Source: Pseudomonas saxonica (lineage in GTDB: Bacteria; Pseudomonadota; Gammaproteobacteria; Pseudomonadales; Pseudomonadaceae). Taken from it: a stretch of DNA of 64,000 nucleotides. Numbering within the stretch: the stretch's first letter is position 1; every line of letters begins with the position of its first letter. Under the pieces are notes generated by a model. The model saw only the letters and a program-made list of their open reading frames with translations, did not search any database and was not told where the DNA came from. The translations under genes and the position numbers were made by a program. The stretch spans positions 248,001 to 312,000 of the forward strand of contig NZ_VFIO01000001.1 of assembly GCF_007858365.1 (NCBI RefSeq). Reading direction: 5' to 3'. Shown here piece by piece: positions 12,485 to 21,935 of this stretch.

Positions 12485-12597
12485 GGTGGATATGAATTCC
12501 AGGGATCGCCGAAGGCCATTTGTTGACCCGAAGGTCAGCTTTGACTAGATTCAGTAGATCCCGCCTGAAGAAAAATAATGATTTTGCGAGGTGATGC

Positions 12598-14055
12598 GTG
12601 ATCCAGTTCCTACTTAACCAGACATTGCGCACTGAGCACGCACTGGATCCGAATATTACCGTGCTGGAGTACTTGCGCGAGCATGCGCACAAACCCGGCA
12701 CCAAGGAGGGATGCGCCAGCGGCGACTGCGGCGCCTGCACCGTCGTAGTCGGCGAGCTGCATACCAATCAGGAAGGCGCCGAGCAATTGCGCTACCGCAG
12801 CATTAATGCGTGCCTGACCTTTGTATCGACCCTTCACGGCAAACAACTGATCAGCGTCGAAGACCTCAAGCATCAAGGCCAACTGCACAGCGTGCAACGC
12901 GCAATGGTGGACTGCCACGGCTCGCAGTGTGGTTTTTGCACGCCGGGGTTTGTCATGTCGCTGTTCGCCCTGCAAAAAAACACCACGGGCAATCATGATG
13001 GCCAGCAAGCCCACGAAGCCCTCGCCGGCAACCTGTGTCGCTGTACAGGGTACAGGCCGATTCTGGCGGCCGCCGAACAGGCCTGCTGCTCTCGCCAACC
13101 GGATCAATTTGATGCGCACCACAGCCAGACTCTCAACCGGCTTAAAGCCATCGCAACCGCACCGCCCGCAGAGCTGCACAAAGATGACAAACGCTGCCTG
13201 TCGCCCCTGACCATCGACGATCTGGCCGAACTGTATCAAGCGCAGCCACAAGCACGCCTGCTGGCGGGCGGGACTGATCTGGCACTGGAAGTGACTCAGA
13301 TGCATCGCCCGCTAACGGTCATGATTCATGTCGGCAATGTGGCCGACATGAAGCACATCGAACGCGTCGGCGATCAGCTGGAAATCGGCGCTGCCGTCAC
13401 GCTGACAGACGCTTATGCAACGCTCACAACTGAATACCCGGACTTCGGGGAGTTGCTGCACCGCTTTGCCTCACTGCAAATTCGCAACCAAGGCACGTTG
13501 GGCGGCAACATTGGCAATGCTTCACCGATTGGCGACACCCCGCCCCTGCTCATTGCACTTGGCGCGCAGCTTGTCCTGCGCAAAGGTGCAGTTCGTCGCA
13601 CGCTGGCGATTGAAGATTTCTTTATCGACTACCGAGTGACAGCCCGTCAGGAAGGCGAGTTTATTGAAAAGATCGTCATACCCTGCGCCAAACCTGGCCA
13701 TACCTTTCGCGCCTACAAAGTATCCAAACGCCTGGATGACGACATCAGCGCCGTCTGTGCAGCCTTCAACCTGCGCATCGACCAGGGCCGAGTAGCCGAG
13801 GCACGCATTGCCTACGGCGGCATGGCGGGAACGCCCAAACGGGCCATCAGCTGCGAAGCCGTTTTGCTGGGTTCACCCTGGAACTCAGCCACCGTTGAGC
13901 ATGCCTGCGCCGCACTGGCCGACGATTTCACCCCGCTCTCCGACTTTCGCGCCAGCAAGGAATACCGCCTGTTAAGCGCGCAAAACCTGCTGCGCAAATA
14001 TTTCATCGAGCAGCAAACACCCCACCTCGAAACGCGGGTGACCGCTTATGTCTAA
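12598..14055 (+). CDS. xdhA: Xanthine dehydrogenase small subunit (2Fe-2S and FAD)
   Basis: The electron-transfer subunit of xanthine dehydrogenase, which oxidises hypoxanthine and xanthine to urate. The 485 residues hold the plant-type 2Fe-2S domain (C39, C44, C47, C72), the second 2Fe-2S domain (C111, C114, C147, C149; CGFCTPG and LCRCTGYRPI) and, from about residue 195, the FAD domain (LLAGGTDLALE; TLGGNIGNASPIGDTPP). The start is a GTG at 12598 with GAGGTG just upstream. The stop overlaps the xdhB start by 8 bases, so the two subunits are coupled. Confidence 0.97.
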   Translation: MIQFLLNQTLRTEHALDPNITVLEYLREHAHKPGTKEGCASGDCGACTVVVGELHTNQEGAEQLRYRSINACLTFVSTLHGKQLISVEDLKHQGQLHSVQRAMVDCHGSQCGFCTPGFVMSLFALQKNTTGNHDGQQAHEALAGNLCRCTGYRPILAAAEQACCSRQPDQFDAHHSQTLNRLKAIATAPPAELHKDDKRCLSPLTIDDLAELYQAQPQARLLAGGTDLALEVTQMHRPLTVMIHVGNVADMKHIERVGDQLEIGAAVTLTDAYATLTTEYPDFGELLHRFASLQIRNQGTLGGNIGNASPIGDTPPLLIALGAQLVLRKGAVRRTLAIEDFFIDYRVTARQEGEFIEKIVIPCAKPGHTFRAYKVSKRLDDDISAVCAAFNLRIDQGRVAEARIAYGGMAGTPKRAISCEAVLLGSPWNSATVEHACAALADDFTPLSDFRASKEYRLLSAQNLLRKYFIEQQTPHLETRVTAYV

Positions 14056-16459
14056 CCAGCACAAGACCGAACCGACACAAGCCGAGCTCAGCGCCCTCTT
14101 CCAGCAAGACCTGAAGACCGGTGTGGGCCGTAGCGTCAAACACGACAGCGCCGAGAAACACGTGTCCGGTGAAGCGCAGTACATCGACGACCGCCTGGAG
14201 TTTCCTAACCAGTTGCATCTCTACGCGCGCCTGTCCGACCGTGCTCACGCCAGAATCCTCAGTGTCGATACCTCGCCTTGCTATGCCTTCGATGGCGTTC
14301 GGCTGGTGATCACCCACACCGATATTCCCGGCCTGAAAGACATTGGCCCGCTACTGCCCGGCGACCCGCTGCTGGCCATCGACACCGTCGAGTTTGTTGG
14401 CCAACCGGTGCTGGCTGTGGCCGCATACGACCTGGACACTGCCCGCAAAGCCGCGATGGCAGCCATTATTGAGTACGAAGATCTGGAACCCGTGCTTGAT
14501 GTGGTGGAGGCCTTGCGCAAAAAGCATTTTGTGCTCGACAGCCACACCCACCAACGCGGCGATTCCAGCCGCGCCCTGAGCAAAGCCACTCATCGCCTGC
14601 AAGGTAATTTGCACATTGGCGGGCAAGAACACTTCTACCTGGAAACGCAGATTTCTTCTGTCATGCCCACCGAAGATGGCGGGATGATCGTTTACTGCTC
14701 GACGCAGAATCCGACTGAAATCCAGAAACTGGTGGCCGAAGTCCTCGACGTTTCAATGAACAAAATCGTCGTCGACATGCGTCGAATGGGCGGAGGCTTT
14801 GGCGGTAAAGAGACACAGGCCGCTAGCCCGGCTTGCTTGTGCGCAGTGGTGGCACGGCTGACTGGCCAGCCGACAAAAATGCGCTTGCCGCGTGTGGAAG
14901 ACATGATGATGACCGGCAAGCGTCATCCGTTTTACATCGAATATGACGTCGGCTTTGATGATCAAGGCCGACTGCAAGGGATCCAGCTGGATTTGGCGGG
15001 CAACTGCGGCTATTCACCGGACTTGTCCAACTCTATCGTTGACCGCGCCATGTTCCATGCCGACAACGCCTATTACCTGGGCGACGCGACCATCAACGGC
15101 CATCGTTGCAAGACCAACACCGCTTCAAACACCGCCTACCGTGGCTTTGGTGGGCCACAAGGGATGGTGGCCATTGAAGAAGTCATGGACCGTATCGCCC
15201 GCCATTTGGGACTCGACCCGCTGACCGTGCGCAAGGCCAACTACTACGGCAAGACCGAACGCAACGTGACCCACTATCACCAGACCGTGGAACACAACCT
15301 GCTCGAAGAAATGACCGCGGAACTGGAAGCCAGCAGCCAGTACGCAGAGCGGCGCGAAGCGATCATAGCCTTCAACGCCAGCAGCCCCATCCTGAAAAAA
15401 GGCCTGGCATTGACCCCGGTCAAATTCGGCATTTCCTTTACCGCCAGCTTTCTCAATCAGGCCGGCGCACTGATCCACATTTACACCGATGGCAGCATCC
15501 ACCTTAATCACGGCGGCACCGAGATGGGCCAAGGCCTCAACATCAAGGTTGCGCAAGTGGTGGCCGAGGTATTCCAGGTCGACGTCAGCCGGGTGCAAAT
15601 CACTGCGACCAATACCGACAAAGTGCCTAACACCTCACCTACCGCCGCCTCCAGCGGCAGCGATCTGAACGGCAAGGCTGCGCAAAACGCCGCTGAAATC
15701 ATCAAGCAGCGCCTGGTGACCTTTGCGGCTGAAAAATATCAAGTCGAGCCTCAGGCGGTGGTTTTCCGCAATGGCCAAGTACGCATTGGCGAACAACTGC
15801 TGAGCTTCGAAAGCCTGATCCAGCAGGCGTACTTCGGCCAAGTGTCGCTGTCGAGCACGGGCTACTACAAAACACCGAAGATTTTCTATGACCGCACCCA
15901 GGCACGCGGCAGGCCGTTCTACTATTTCGCCTTTGGCGCCGCCTGCGCCGAAGTCATCATCGACACCCTGACCGGCGAATACAAAATGCTGCGCACCGAC
16001 ATCCTGCACGACGTCGGCGCCTCGTTGAACCCGGCCATCGATATAGGTCAGGTCGAAGGCGGCTACCTCCAGGGTGCTGGCTGGCTGACCATGGAAGAAC
16101 TGGTGTGGAACGCCAAAGGCAAACTCATGACCAATGGCCCGGCCAGCTACAAGATCCCGGCCGTCGCCGACATGCCGCTGGACTTGCGCGTCACCTTGGT
16201 CGAAAACCGCAAAAACCCGGAAGACACGGTATTCCACTCCAAGGCCGTGGGCGAGCCACCGTTTATGCTCGGCATCGCTGCGTGGTGCGCCATCAAGGAC
16301 GCCGTCGCCAGCCTGGCGGATTACCGCGTGCACCCCAGCATCGACGCACCGGCAACGCCCGAACGTGTGCTGTGGGGCTGCGAGCAAATGCGCAAACACA
16401 GGGTCAATACACACCGTACTCATGAAGCCGTCGCTGTCGAAGGACATTGCCATGAATAA
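14048..16459 (+). CDS. xdhB: Xanthine dehydrogenase large (molybdopterin) subunit
   Basis: The catalytic molybdenum-cofactor subunit, partner of XdhA. The 803 residues include an N-terminal XDH a/b hammerhead domain, the cofactor motifs MGGGFGGKE (about 245) and GGTEMGQGLNIKV, and near the C-terminus VGEPPFMLG, which carries the expected catalytic glutamate. Length and domain order fit the bacterial two-subunit XDH class. It overlaps xdhA at the start and xdhC at the end, each by 8 bases, which points to one transcript with coupled translation. Confidence 0.97.
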   Translation: MSNQHKTEPTQAELSALFQQDLKTGVGRSVKHDSAEKHVSGEAQYIDDRLEFPNQLHLYARLSDRAHARILSVDTSPCYAFDGVRLVITHTDIPGLKDIGPLLPGDPLLAIDTVEFVGQPVLAVAAYDLDTARKAAMAAIIEYEDLEPVLDVVEALRKKHFVLDSHTHQRGDSSRALSKATHRLQGNLHIGGQEHFYLETQISSVMPTEDGGMIVYCSTQNPTEIQKLVAEVLDVSMNKIVVDMRRMGGGFGGKETQAASPACLCAVVARLTGQPTKMRLPRVEDMMMTGKRHPFYIEYDVGFDDQGRLQGIQLDLAGNCGYSPDLSNSIVDRAMFHADNAYYLGDATINGHRCKTNTASNTAYRGFGGPQGMVAIEEVMDRIARHLGLDPLTVRKANYYGKTERNVTHYHQTVEHNLLEEMTAELEASSQYAERREAIIAFNASSPILKKGLALTPVKFGISFTASFLNQAGALIHIYTDGSIHLNHGGTEMGQGLNIKVAQVVAEVFQVDVSRVQITATNTDKVPNTSPTAASSGSDLNGKAAQNAAEIIKQRLVTFAAEKYQVEPQAVVFRNGQVRIGEQLLSFESLIQQAYFGQVSLSSTGYYKTPKIFYDRTQARGRPFYYFAFGAACAEVIIDTLTGEYKMLRTDILHDVGASLNPAIDIGQVEGGYLQGAGWLTMEELVWNAKGKLMTNGPASYKIPAVADMPLDLRVTLVENRKNPEDTVFHSKAVGEPPFMLGIAAWCAIKDAVASLADYRVHPSIDAPATPERVLWGCEQMRKHRVNTHRTHEAVAVEGHCHE

Positions 16460-17294
16460 CTGGATAAGCGCCCTCGCCGACTTGCAGCAACAAGGCGAAC
16501 CTTGCGTGCTGGTCACCATCATCGAAGAACTCGGCTCGACCCCTCGCAATGCCGGCTCGAAAATGGTGGTCAGCGCCACCCGCACCTACGACACCATCGG
16601 TGGCGGGCATCTGGAATACAAAGCCATGACCATTGCCCGCGACATGCTCGAAAGCGGCAAACAAGACACTCAACTGCAGCGCTTCAACCTGGGCGCCAGT
16701 CTGGGCCAGTGTTGCGGGGGCGCCACCGTGTTGCTGTTCGAACCGATGGGGCAGGTGCAGGCGCAGATCGCCGTGTTTGGCGCAGGCCACGTAGCGCGCG
16801 CTTTGGTGCCGCTGCTTGCCAGCCTGCCCTGCCGCGTGCGCTGGATCGACTCACGCGAACTGGAATTCCCCGAGCACATTCCGTCGGGCGTGCGTAAAAT
16901 CGTCACCGATGAACCCGTCGACGAAATAGCTGACCTGCCAGCCGGTTGCTACTGCATCGTGATGACGCATAATCATGCTTTGGATCTGGAACTCAGCGCC
17001 GCACTGCTCAAACGCAACGACTTTACTTATTTTGGCTTGATCGGCTCCAAAACCAAGCGCGTAAAGTTCGAGCATCGCCTGCGCGACCGAGGTATCAGTC
17101 CACAACACCTGCAGCGCATGCGCTGCCCGATGGGGTTGAGTGAAGTCAAAGGCAAGTTGCCTGTTGAAATTGCCATTTCCATCGCCGGCGAAATTATCGC
17201 CACCTACAATGCCCATTTCGGCCAGCACACCGCCCGCGCCGATCCCATTACGCACTTGCTGCCGTCATCAAGACGCAGCCACGCCACGACTTGA
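16452..17294 (+). CDS. xdhC: XdhC, molybdenum cofactor insertion chaperone
   Basis: XdhC proteins bind and sulfurate the molybdenum cofactor and insert it into XdhB. The 280 residues show the N-terminal XdhC/CoxI motif (EELGSTPRNAGSKMVV), an internal CCGG cysteine pair, and a C-terminal Rossmann domain (VFGAGHVARAL; YFGLIGSKTKR). I chose the ATG at 16452, which begins MNNWISALADLQQQ and overlaps the xdhB stop by 8 bases; a longer in-frame reading inside xdhB has no family resemblance. It ends 8 bases before guaD. Confidence 0.95.
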   Translation: MNNWISALADLQQQGEPCVLVTIIEELGSTPRNAGSKMVVSATRTYDTIGGGHLEYKAMTIARDMLESGKQDTQLQRFNLGASLGQCCGGATVLLFEPMGQVQAQIAVFGAGHVARALVPLLASLPCRVRWIDSRELEFPEHIPSGVRKIVTDEPVDEIADLPAGCYCIVMTHNHALDLELSAALLKRNDFTYFGLIGSKTKRVKFEHRLRDRGISPQHLQRMRCPMGLSEVKGKLPVEIAISIAGEIIATYNAHFGQHTARADPITHLLPSSRRSHATT

Positions 17295-17302
17295 GAAACG
17301 TC

Positions 17303-18601
17303 ATGACCCGCAAAGCCTACCGCGCCGCCATTTTGCACAGCATCGCCGACCCTGCCGAAGTCGGAATAGAAGCGTCCTACGAGTACTTCGAAGACGGCTT
17401 GCTGGTGGTTGAGAACGGTCAGATCAGCGCTGTCGGCCACGCCAGTGAACTGCTGGCGACGCTGGCCAGCGACACCCCCATCACCGAATACACCGACGCG
17501 CTGATAACGCCGGGCTTTATCGACACCCACATCCATTTTCCGCAGACCGGCATGATCGGCGCCTATGGCGAACAATTACTGGACTGGCTGAACACCTACA
17601 CATTCCCGTGCGAAAAACAGTTCGCCGACAAGGCGCACGCCGACGAAGTCGCGGATATTTTCCTGAAGGAATTGCTGCGCAACGGCACCACCACCGCACT
17701 GGTATTTGGTAGCGTTCACCCGCAATCGGTTGACGCCCTGTTTGAAGCCGCCCAACGTCTGGACCTGCGCTTGATCGCCGGCAAAGTGATGATGGACCGC
17801 AATGCGCCCGAGTACCTGACCGACACCGCCGAATCCGGCTACAGCGAAAGCAAAGCCCTGATCGAGCGCTGGCATGGCAAAGGCCGCCTGCATTACGCCG
17901 TCACTCCCCGCTTCGCCCCCACCAGCACCCCTGAGCAGCTGACGCTGGCCGGCAAACTGCTGGGCGAATACCCGGACGTGTACCTGCATACCCATATCAG
18001 CGAGAACCTGCAGGAAATCGAGTGGGTGAAGTCGCTTTTCCCTGAACGCAAAGGCTATCTGGATGTGTACGACCACTACCAACTGCTGGGTGAGCGCTCA
18101 GTGTTTGCCCACGGCGTGCACCTGTGTGATGAAGAGTGCGCACGGTTGGCAGAAACAGGTTCAGCTGTCGCATTCTGCCCGACGTCCAACCTGTTTTTGG
18201 GCAGTGGTTTGTTCAACTTGCCGATGGCTGAAAAGCACAAACTCAATGTCGGTTTGGGAACGGATGTGGGCGCCGGCACCAGCTTTTCGCTGCTCAACAC
18301 CCTGAACGAAGCCTATAAGGTCATGCAACTGCAAGGCGCCCGCCTCAACCCGTTCAAGTCGCTGTATCTGGCGACCCTGGGCGGAGCACGGGCACTGCGT
18401 CTTGAAGACCGTATCGGTAACCTGCAACCGGGCAGCGATGCCGATTTCCTGGTTCTCGACTACAACGCCACGCCATTGATGAGCTATCGCCTTCAGCAGT
18501 CGAAAAACATCGCTGAAACCCTGTTCGTATTGATGACCCTGGGCGACGACCGCACCGTAAAAGAGACCTATGCAGCGGGCAATTTGGTGCACGCACGCTA
18601 A
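17303..18601 (+). CDS. guaD: Guanine deaminase
   Basis: Deaminates guanine to xanthine, feeding the XDH encoded just upstream. The 432-residue amidohydrolase has the zinc ligands expected for the family: FIDTHIHFPQTG (HxH plus the guanine deaminase signature), HTHISEN, the histidine in VFAHGVHL and the aspartate in GTDVGAG. The ATG at 17303 begins MTRKAYRAAIL and lies 8 bases after the xdhC stop. With xdhABC it forms a compact set taking guanine and xanthine to urate. No uricase or later urate genes are in the window. Confidence 0.96.
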   Translation: MTRKAYRAAILHSIADPAEVGIEASYEYFEDGLLVVENGQISAVGHASELLATLASDTPITEYTDALITPGFIDTHIHFPQTGMIGAYGEQLLDWLNTYTFPCEKQFADKAHADEVADIFLKELLRNGTTTALVFGSVHPQSVDALFEAAQRLDLRLIAGKVMMDRNAPEYLTDTAESGYSESKALIERWHGKGRLHYAVTPRFAPTSTPEQLTLAGKLLGEYPDVYLHTHISENLQEIEWVKSLFPERKGYLDVYDHYQLLGERSVFAHGVHLCDEECARLAETGSAVAFCPTSNLFLGSGLFNLPMAEKHKLNVGLGTDVGAGTSFSLLNTLNEAYKVMQLQGARLNPFKSLYLATLGGARALRLEDRIGNLQPGSDADFLVLDYNATPLMSYRLQQSKNIAETLFVLMTLGDDRTVKETYAAGNLVHAR

Positions 18602-18615
18602 GGACAAGCTCAACC

Positions 18616-18748
18616 CGTAGCAGCTGCCGAAGGCTGCGTCCGGCGGCGCAGCCGTCGTAAAGTCGCAGAATGCGTTATTTCTGATTGGCCGCACTCACCC
18701 AATTTACGATCACTGCGTGATCGGACGTCGCCTTCGGCAACTGCTACG
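18616..18748. repeat. Inverted repeat bounding the guaD-gntR gap
   Basis: CGTAGCAGCTGCCGAAGGC (18616-18634) recurs in reverse complement at 18730-18748 with one mismatch, about 95 bases away. Between them is a GC-rich palindrome-bearing segment (CGGCGGCGCAGCCG). This looks like a fluorescent-pseudomonad REP or MITE-like element about 133 bases long. It separates the convergent guaD and gntR genes and could serve as a two-way terminator. Confidence 0.7.
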
Positions 18749-18754
18749 AAAAGC

Positions 18755-19522
18755 TCAGAGTTTGGGGGCTGAACGTGAATTTTTACCCTTGGTTTGCAGC
18801 AAGTGCGAAAACACTGCATGCAAATCATCCGACGCGCTTTCTTCGTCGAGGTTGAGCTTGCTGTCGATGTGATCCATGTGGTGCATCATCAAATGCACCG
18901 CCTGCTTGGCATCCCGCGCTTCAATGGCGTCGATCAATTGCATGTGCTCGTCGTATGAGCAGTGCGAACGGTTGCCACTCTCGTACTGGGCAATAATCAA
19001 GGACGTCTGCGACACCAGACTGCGCTGGAAGCTGATCAAGGGCGCATTCTTGGCCGCCTCGGCCAGCTTGAGGTGGAACTCACCCGAAAGCCGAATGCCA
19101 GCCCCGCGATCACCTCGCGAAAAACTGTCGCGCTCGTCCTGCACCATGCCGCGTAGCTGCGACAAATCCTCGGCCGTAGCATGCACAACCGCCAATTCCG
19201 TGATCGCCTTTTCAACCAGTCGACGGGCGAAAAACACCTGGCGTGCTTCCTCTACGCTAGGGCTCGCCACCACCGCGCCACGATTGGGCCGCAATAACAC
19301 GACGCCCTCATGAGCCAGACGGGACAGTGCGCGTCGAATAATGGTGCGACTCACCCCAAAGATTTCGCCCAGCGCTTCTTCGCTCAACTTTGTGCCAGGC
19401 GCCAGACGCTGTTCGAGGATCGCCTCGAAAATATGCGCGTAGACGATGTCATCCTGGGTTCCAGTGCGGCCGGTCTTGCCTGCACGGGGTTGTTTCTTGA
19501 GAGGCTGCAACTGTTCGTTCAT
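18755..19522 (-). CDS. GntR-family regulator, FCD type, divergent from BenE-type transporter
   Basis: A 255-residue regulator: basic N-terminal tail (KKQPRAGKTGRTGTQ), winged helix (about 25-95; YAHIFEAILEQRLAPGTKLSEEALGEIFGVSRT) and an FCD domain (about 100-235) with metal-binding candidates D/H in EFHLKLAE, DEHMQLIDAIEARD and MMHHMDHID. FCD domains commonly bind a carboxylate through a metal. I used the ATG at 19520-19522; a GTG two codons upstream is possible. It is divergent from a transporter and convergent with guaD, so it probably controls purine uptake and oxidation. Confidence 0.88.
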   Translation of the reverse strand: MNEQLQPLKKQPRAGKTGRTGTQDDIVYAHIFEAILEQRLAPGTKLSEEALGEIFGVSRTIIRRALSRLAHEGVVLLRPNRGAVVASPSVEEARQVFFARRLVEKAITELAVVHATAEDLSQLRGMVQDERDSFSRGDRGAGIRLSGEFHLKLAEAAKNAPLISFQRSLVSQTSLIIAQYESGNRSHCSYDEHMQLIDAIEARDAKQAVHLMMHHMDHIDSKLNLDEESASDDLHAVFSHLLQTKGKNSRSAPKL

Positions 19523-19618
19523 GGGCACTCGTGTGGGAAAGCGGCGGCGAATAGGCGCTACGTTAATACGTAAACGGACGTCGCTGACAGAGAATTAATG
19601 CGAAAAAAACAGCACGCA

Positions 19619-19652
19619 TTGTACACAACCAGCAGTGCCAGTACGACTGTAC
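19619..19652. promoter_or_regulatory. Candidate GntR/FCD operator sites in the divergent gap
   Basis: TTGTACACAA (19619-19628) is an inverted TTGT/ACAA pair of the kind bound by FCD regulators. GTACGACTGTAC (19641-19652) is a second, 4-bp inverted pair about 13 bases on. Both lie in the 237-base gap between the regulator and the transporter. Assignment is by shape and location only. Confidence 0.35.
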
Positions 19653-19759
19653 GGTCATTTGCGCCACCGTCTGTATGGCAACGAAATGTAACGTTTGCGC
19701 TTAGGCTGACGCCAGCGCCATCGCAACCGTACTTATTCAAGAACAAGGACTCTCGCTTC

Positions 19760-20950
19760 ATGAACGACGCCACCCTGCCGCGCCTGCATCCGCTGACCGA
19801 TACGTCACCCTCGGCGGTGGTTGCCGGCTTTATCGCCATGATGACCGGTTACACCAGCTCGCTGGTGCTCATGTTCCAGGCCGGTCAGGCAGCGGGCCTG
19901 AGCAGCGGGCAAATTTCTTCGTGGATCTGGTCGCTATCCATTGGCATGGCGGTGTGCAGCATAGGCTTGTCGCTGCGTTATCGCACGCCCATCACCATTG
20001 CCTGGTCGACACCCGGCGCCGCACTGCTGATTACCAGCCTGGGTGGCGTCAGGTATGACGAGGCCATCGGTGCGTACATCACCTGTGCAGTGCTGGTGAT
20101 CATTTGCGGCATGACCGGCAGCTTCGAGCGGCTGGTCAAACGCATACCGGCGTCACTGGCGGCGGCTTTGCTGGCCGGCATCCTGTTCAAAATCGGCAGT
20201 GAAATATTCGTCGCAGCCCAACACCGCACCGGGCTAGTGATCGGCATGTTCGCCACCTACCTGATCGTGAAGCGCCTGACCCCACGCTATGCCGTTTTGG
20301 CGGCATTGGTGGTCGGCACACTGCTCTCGGGCTTGCTCGGGCTGCTGGACTTCAGCGGTTTTGCTCTGGAGGTGGCCATACCCGTGTGGACCACGCCTTC
20401 ATTCTCGCTGGCGGCCACCATCAGCATCGGCATCCCTTTATTTGTAGTCGCCATGACGTCGCAAAACATGCCGGGGATTGCAGTGCTGCGCGCCGATGGC
20501 TACACCGTCCCCGCCTCCCCGCTGATCACTACCACGGGCGTGGCCTCGCTGCTGCTGGCGCCCTTTGGCTCCCACGGCATCAACCTCGCCGCGATCAGCG
20601 CCGCCATCTGCACCGGGCCGCATGCTCACGAAGACCCGAAAAAACGTTACACCGCGGCCATGTGGTGCGGGATTTTCTACGGTATTGCCGGCATCTTCGG
20701 GGCCACACTGGCGGCGCTGTTCGCCTCCTTGCCCAAAGAACTGGTGTTGTCGATTGCAGCGCTGGCCCTGTTCGGCTCCATCATCAATGGCTTGACCATC
20801 GCCATGAGCGAAGCGAAAGAACGCGAAGCGGCGCTTGTTACCTTCATGGTGACCGCTTCCGGTATGACATTGTTTTCAGTGGGCTCGGCGTTCTGGGGCA
20901 TCGTCGCAGGGGTGTTGACCTTGATGATCTTGAACTGGAAAGCCAAGTAG
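19760..20950 (+). CDS. BenE-family proton symporter
   Basis: A 396-residue integral membrane protein of the benzoate/H+ symporter (BenE) family with about 12 hydrophobic segments. Family-like stretches are TSPSAVVAGFIAMMTGYTSS at the N-terminus, WSTPGAALL near residue 90, and MTSQNMPGIAVLRADGY with PFGSHGINLAAISAAICTGP in the middle. The ATG at 19760 has AAGGAC upstream; the longer reading adds 54 non-family residues. BenE proteins were defined on benzoate, but no aromatic catabolism gene is near. Placement beside guanine and xanthine genes suggests a purine or other ring-compound substrate; this is inference. Confidence 0.88.
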   Translation: MNDATLPRLHPLTDTSPSAVVAGFIAMMTGYTSSLVLMFQAGQAAGLSSGQISSWIWSLSIGMAVCSIGLSLRYRTPITIAWSTPGAALLITSLGGVRYDEAIGAYITCAVLVIICGMTGSFERLVKRIPASLAAALLAGILFKIGSEIFVAAQHRTGLVIGMFATYLIVKRLTPRYAVLAALVVGTLLSGLLGLLDFSGFALEVAIPVWTTPSFSLAATISIGIPLFVVAMTSQNMPGIAVLRADGYTVPASPLITTTGVASLLLAPFGSHGINLAAISAAICTGPHAHEDPKKRYTAAMWCGIFYGIAGIFGATLAALFASLPKELVLSIAALALFGSIINGLTIAMSEAKEREAALVTFMVTASGMTLFSVGSAFWGIVAGVLTLMILNWKAK

Positions 20951-20968
20951 GGGCTGTCGGTCAACCCT

Positions 20969-21730
20969 TCAGATCGCCATCGCGCCACCATCGACCGCCA
21001 ATGCATGCCCGGTGGTGAACGCGGCACCGTCGGAGCACAAATACAAAACGGCACTGGCGACTTCTTCAACGGTGCCGATACGTCCCACCGGGTGAATGGC
21101 TGCCGCAAACTCAGCCTTTTTGGGATCAGATTCGTAGGCCCGGCGGAACATATCGGTATCGATCACCGCCGGGCACACCGCATTGACGCGAATATGCTTT
21201 TTGGCATATTCGATGGCCGCCGACTTGGTCAGCCCAATCACCGCATGCTTGGACGCCGAGTAAATACTCATCTTCGGCGCTGCTCCCAACCCTGCCACAG
21301 ACGCAGTATTGACGATTGCACCACCGCCCTGAGCCATCAATAGCGGCAACTGATACTTCATACACAACCAGACTCCTTTAACATTGACGCCCATGATGGC
21401 GTCGAATTCGTCCTGTGTGCCGTCAGCCAGACGCCCCTGTTCAATTTCAATACCGGCATTATTGAAGGCGTAGTCAAGGCGACCATAAATCAGTAACACC
21501 TGCTCCATCAGATGCTTCACATCCAGTTCGCGGGTCACATCGCACGGCACACAGTGCGCGTTACCACCCGCAGCCCGAATGAACTCAACGGTCTGCTCGG
21601 CGCGCGGCACATCGACATCAGCCACTATCACGCTCAAACCCTCAGCGGCGAAGGCCAACGCGGTGGCGCGCCCAATGCCAGCACCGGCTCCGGTGATCAC
21701 CACAACCTGACCGGAAAACGTCATGCTCAT
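20969..21730 (-). CDS. Short-chain dehydrogenase/reductase, substrate unknown
   Basis: A 253-residue classical SDR. It shows the cofactor motif TGAGAGIG (about 13-20), NNAG (about 90), the catalytic serine region NTASVAGLG and the YSASK Y-x3-K pair, with VDGG near the C-terminus. The aspartate in VADVD after strand 2 predicts NAD preference. I chose the ATG at 21728-21730 (MSMTFSGQ), which has GAGGA 8 bases upstream; a 58-residue upstream extension is not SDR-like. It is convergent with the transporter and divergent from the next oxidoreductase. Similar proteins are annotated as glucose or 3-oxoacyl reductases, but the substrate cannot be told. Confidence 0.88.
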   Translation of the reverse strand: MSMTFSGQVVVITGAGAGIGRATALAFAAEGLSVIVADVDVPRAEQTVEFIRAAGGNAHCVPCDVTRELDVKHLMEQVLLIYGRLDYAFNNAGIEIEQGRLADGTQDEFDAIMGVNVKGVWLCMKYQLPLLMAQGGGAIVNTASVAGLGAAPKMSIYSASKHAVIGLTKSAAIEYAKKHIRVNAVCPAVIDTDMFRRAYESDPKKAEFAAAIHPVGRIGTVEEVASAVLYLCSDGAAFTTGHALAVDGGAMAI

Positions 21731-21935
21731 TATTCTTGTCCTCACAGGGGTACAGGCTCTCAAGCCAGGAAACGCTACGCTGTCGTCTATCAAGCGCTTA
21801 TTTATCGAAGTGATAAACACCCGACCACAATAATCACTCAAACTGATAAAAAAACATTCGTAACTCAGCAGGCACTTGCTCACCGCTTCAAGAAGGTCTA
21901 TCAACAGGCTTTGTCTTTAACGCTGAGAGCCTGCG

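Noticed and set aside
15635..16585. A 316-codon open frame antisense to xdhB/xdhC
   Set aside because: GC-rich third positions of xdhB keep the antisense frame open. It spans two real coupled genes and resembles no family.
19598..19759. 54-residue N-terminal extension of the BenE-type transporter
   Set aside because: It crosses the putative operator region and is not hydrophobic or family-like; AAGGAC before the ATG at 19760 fits better.
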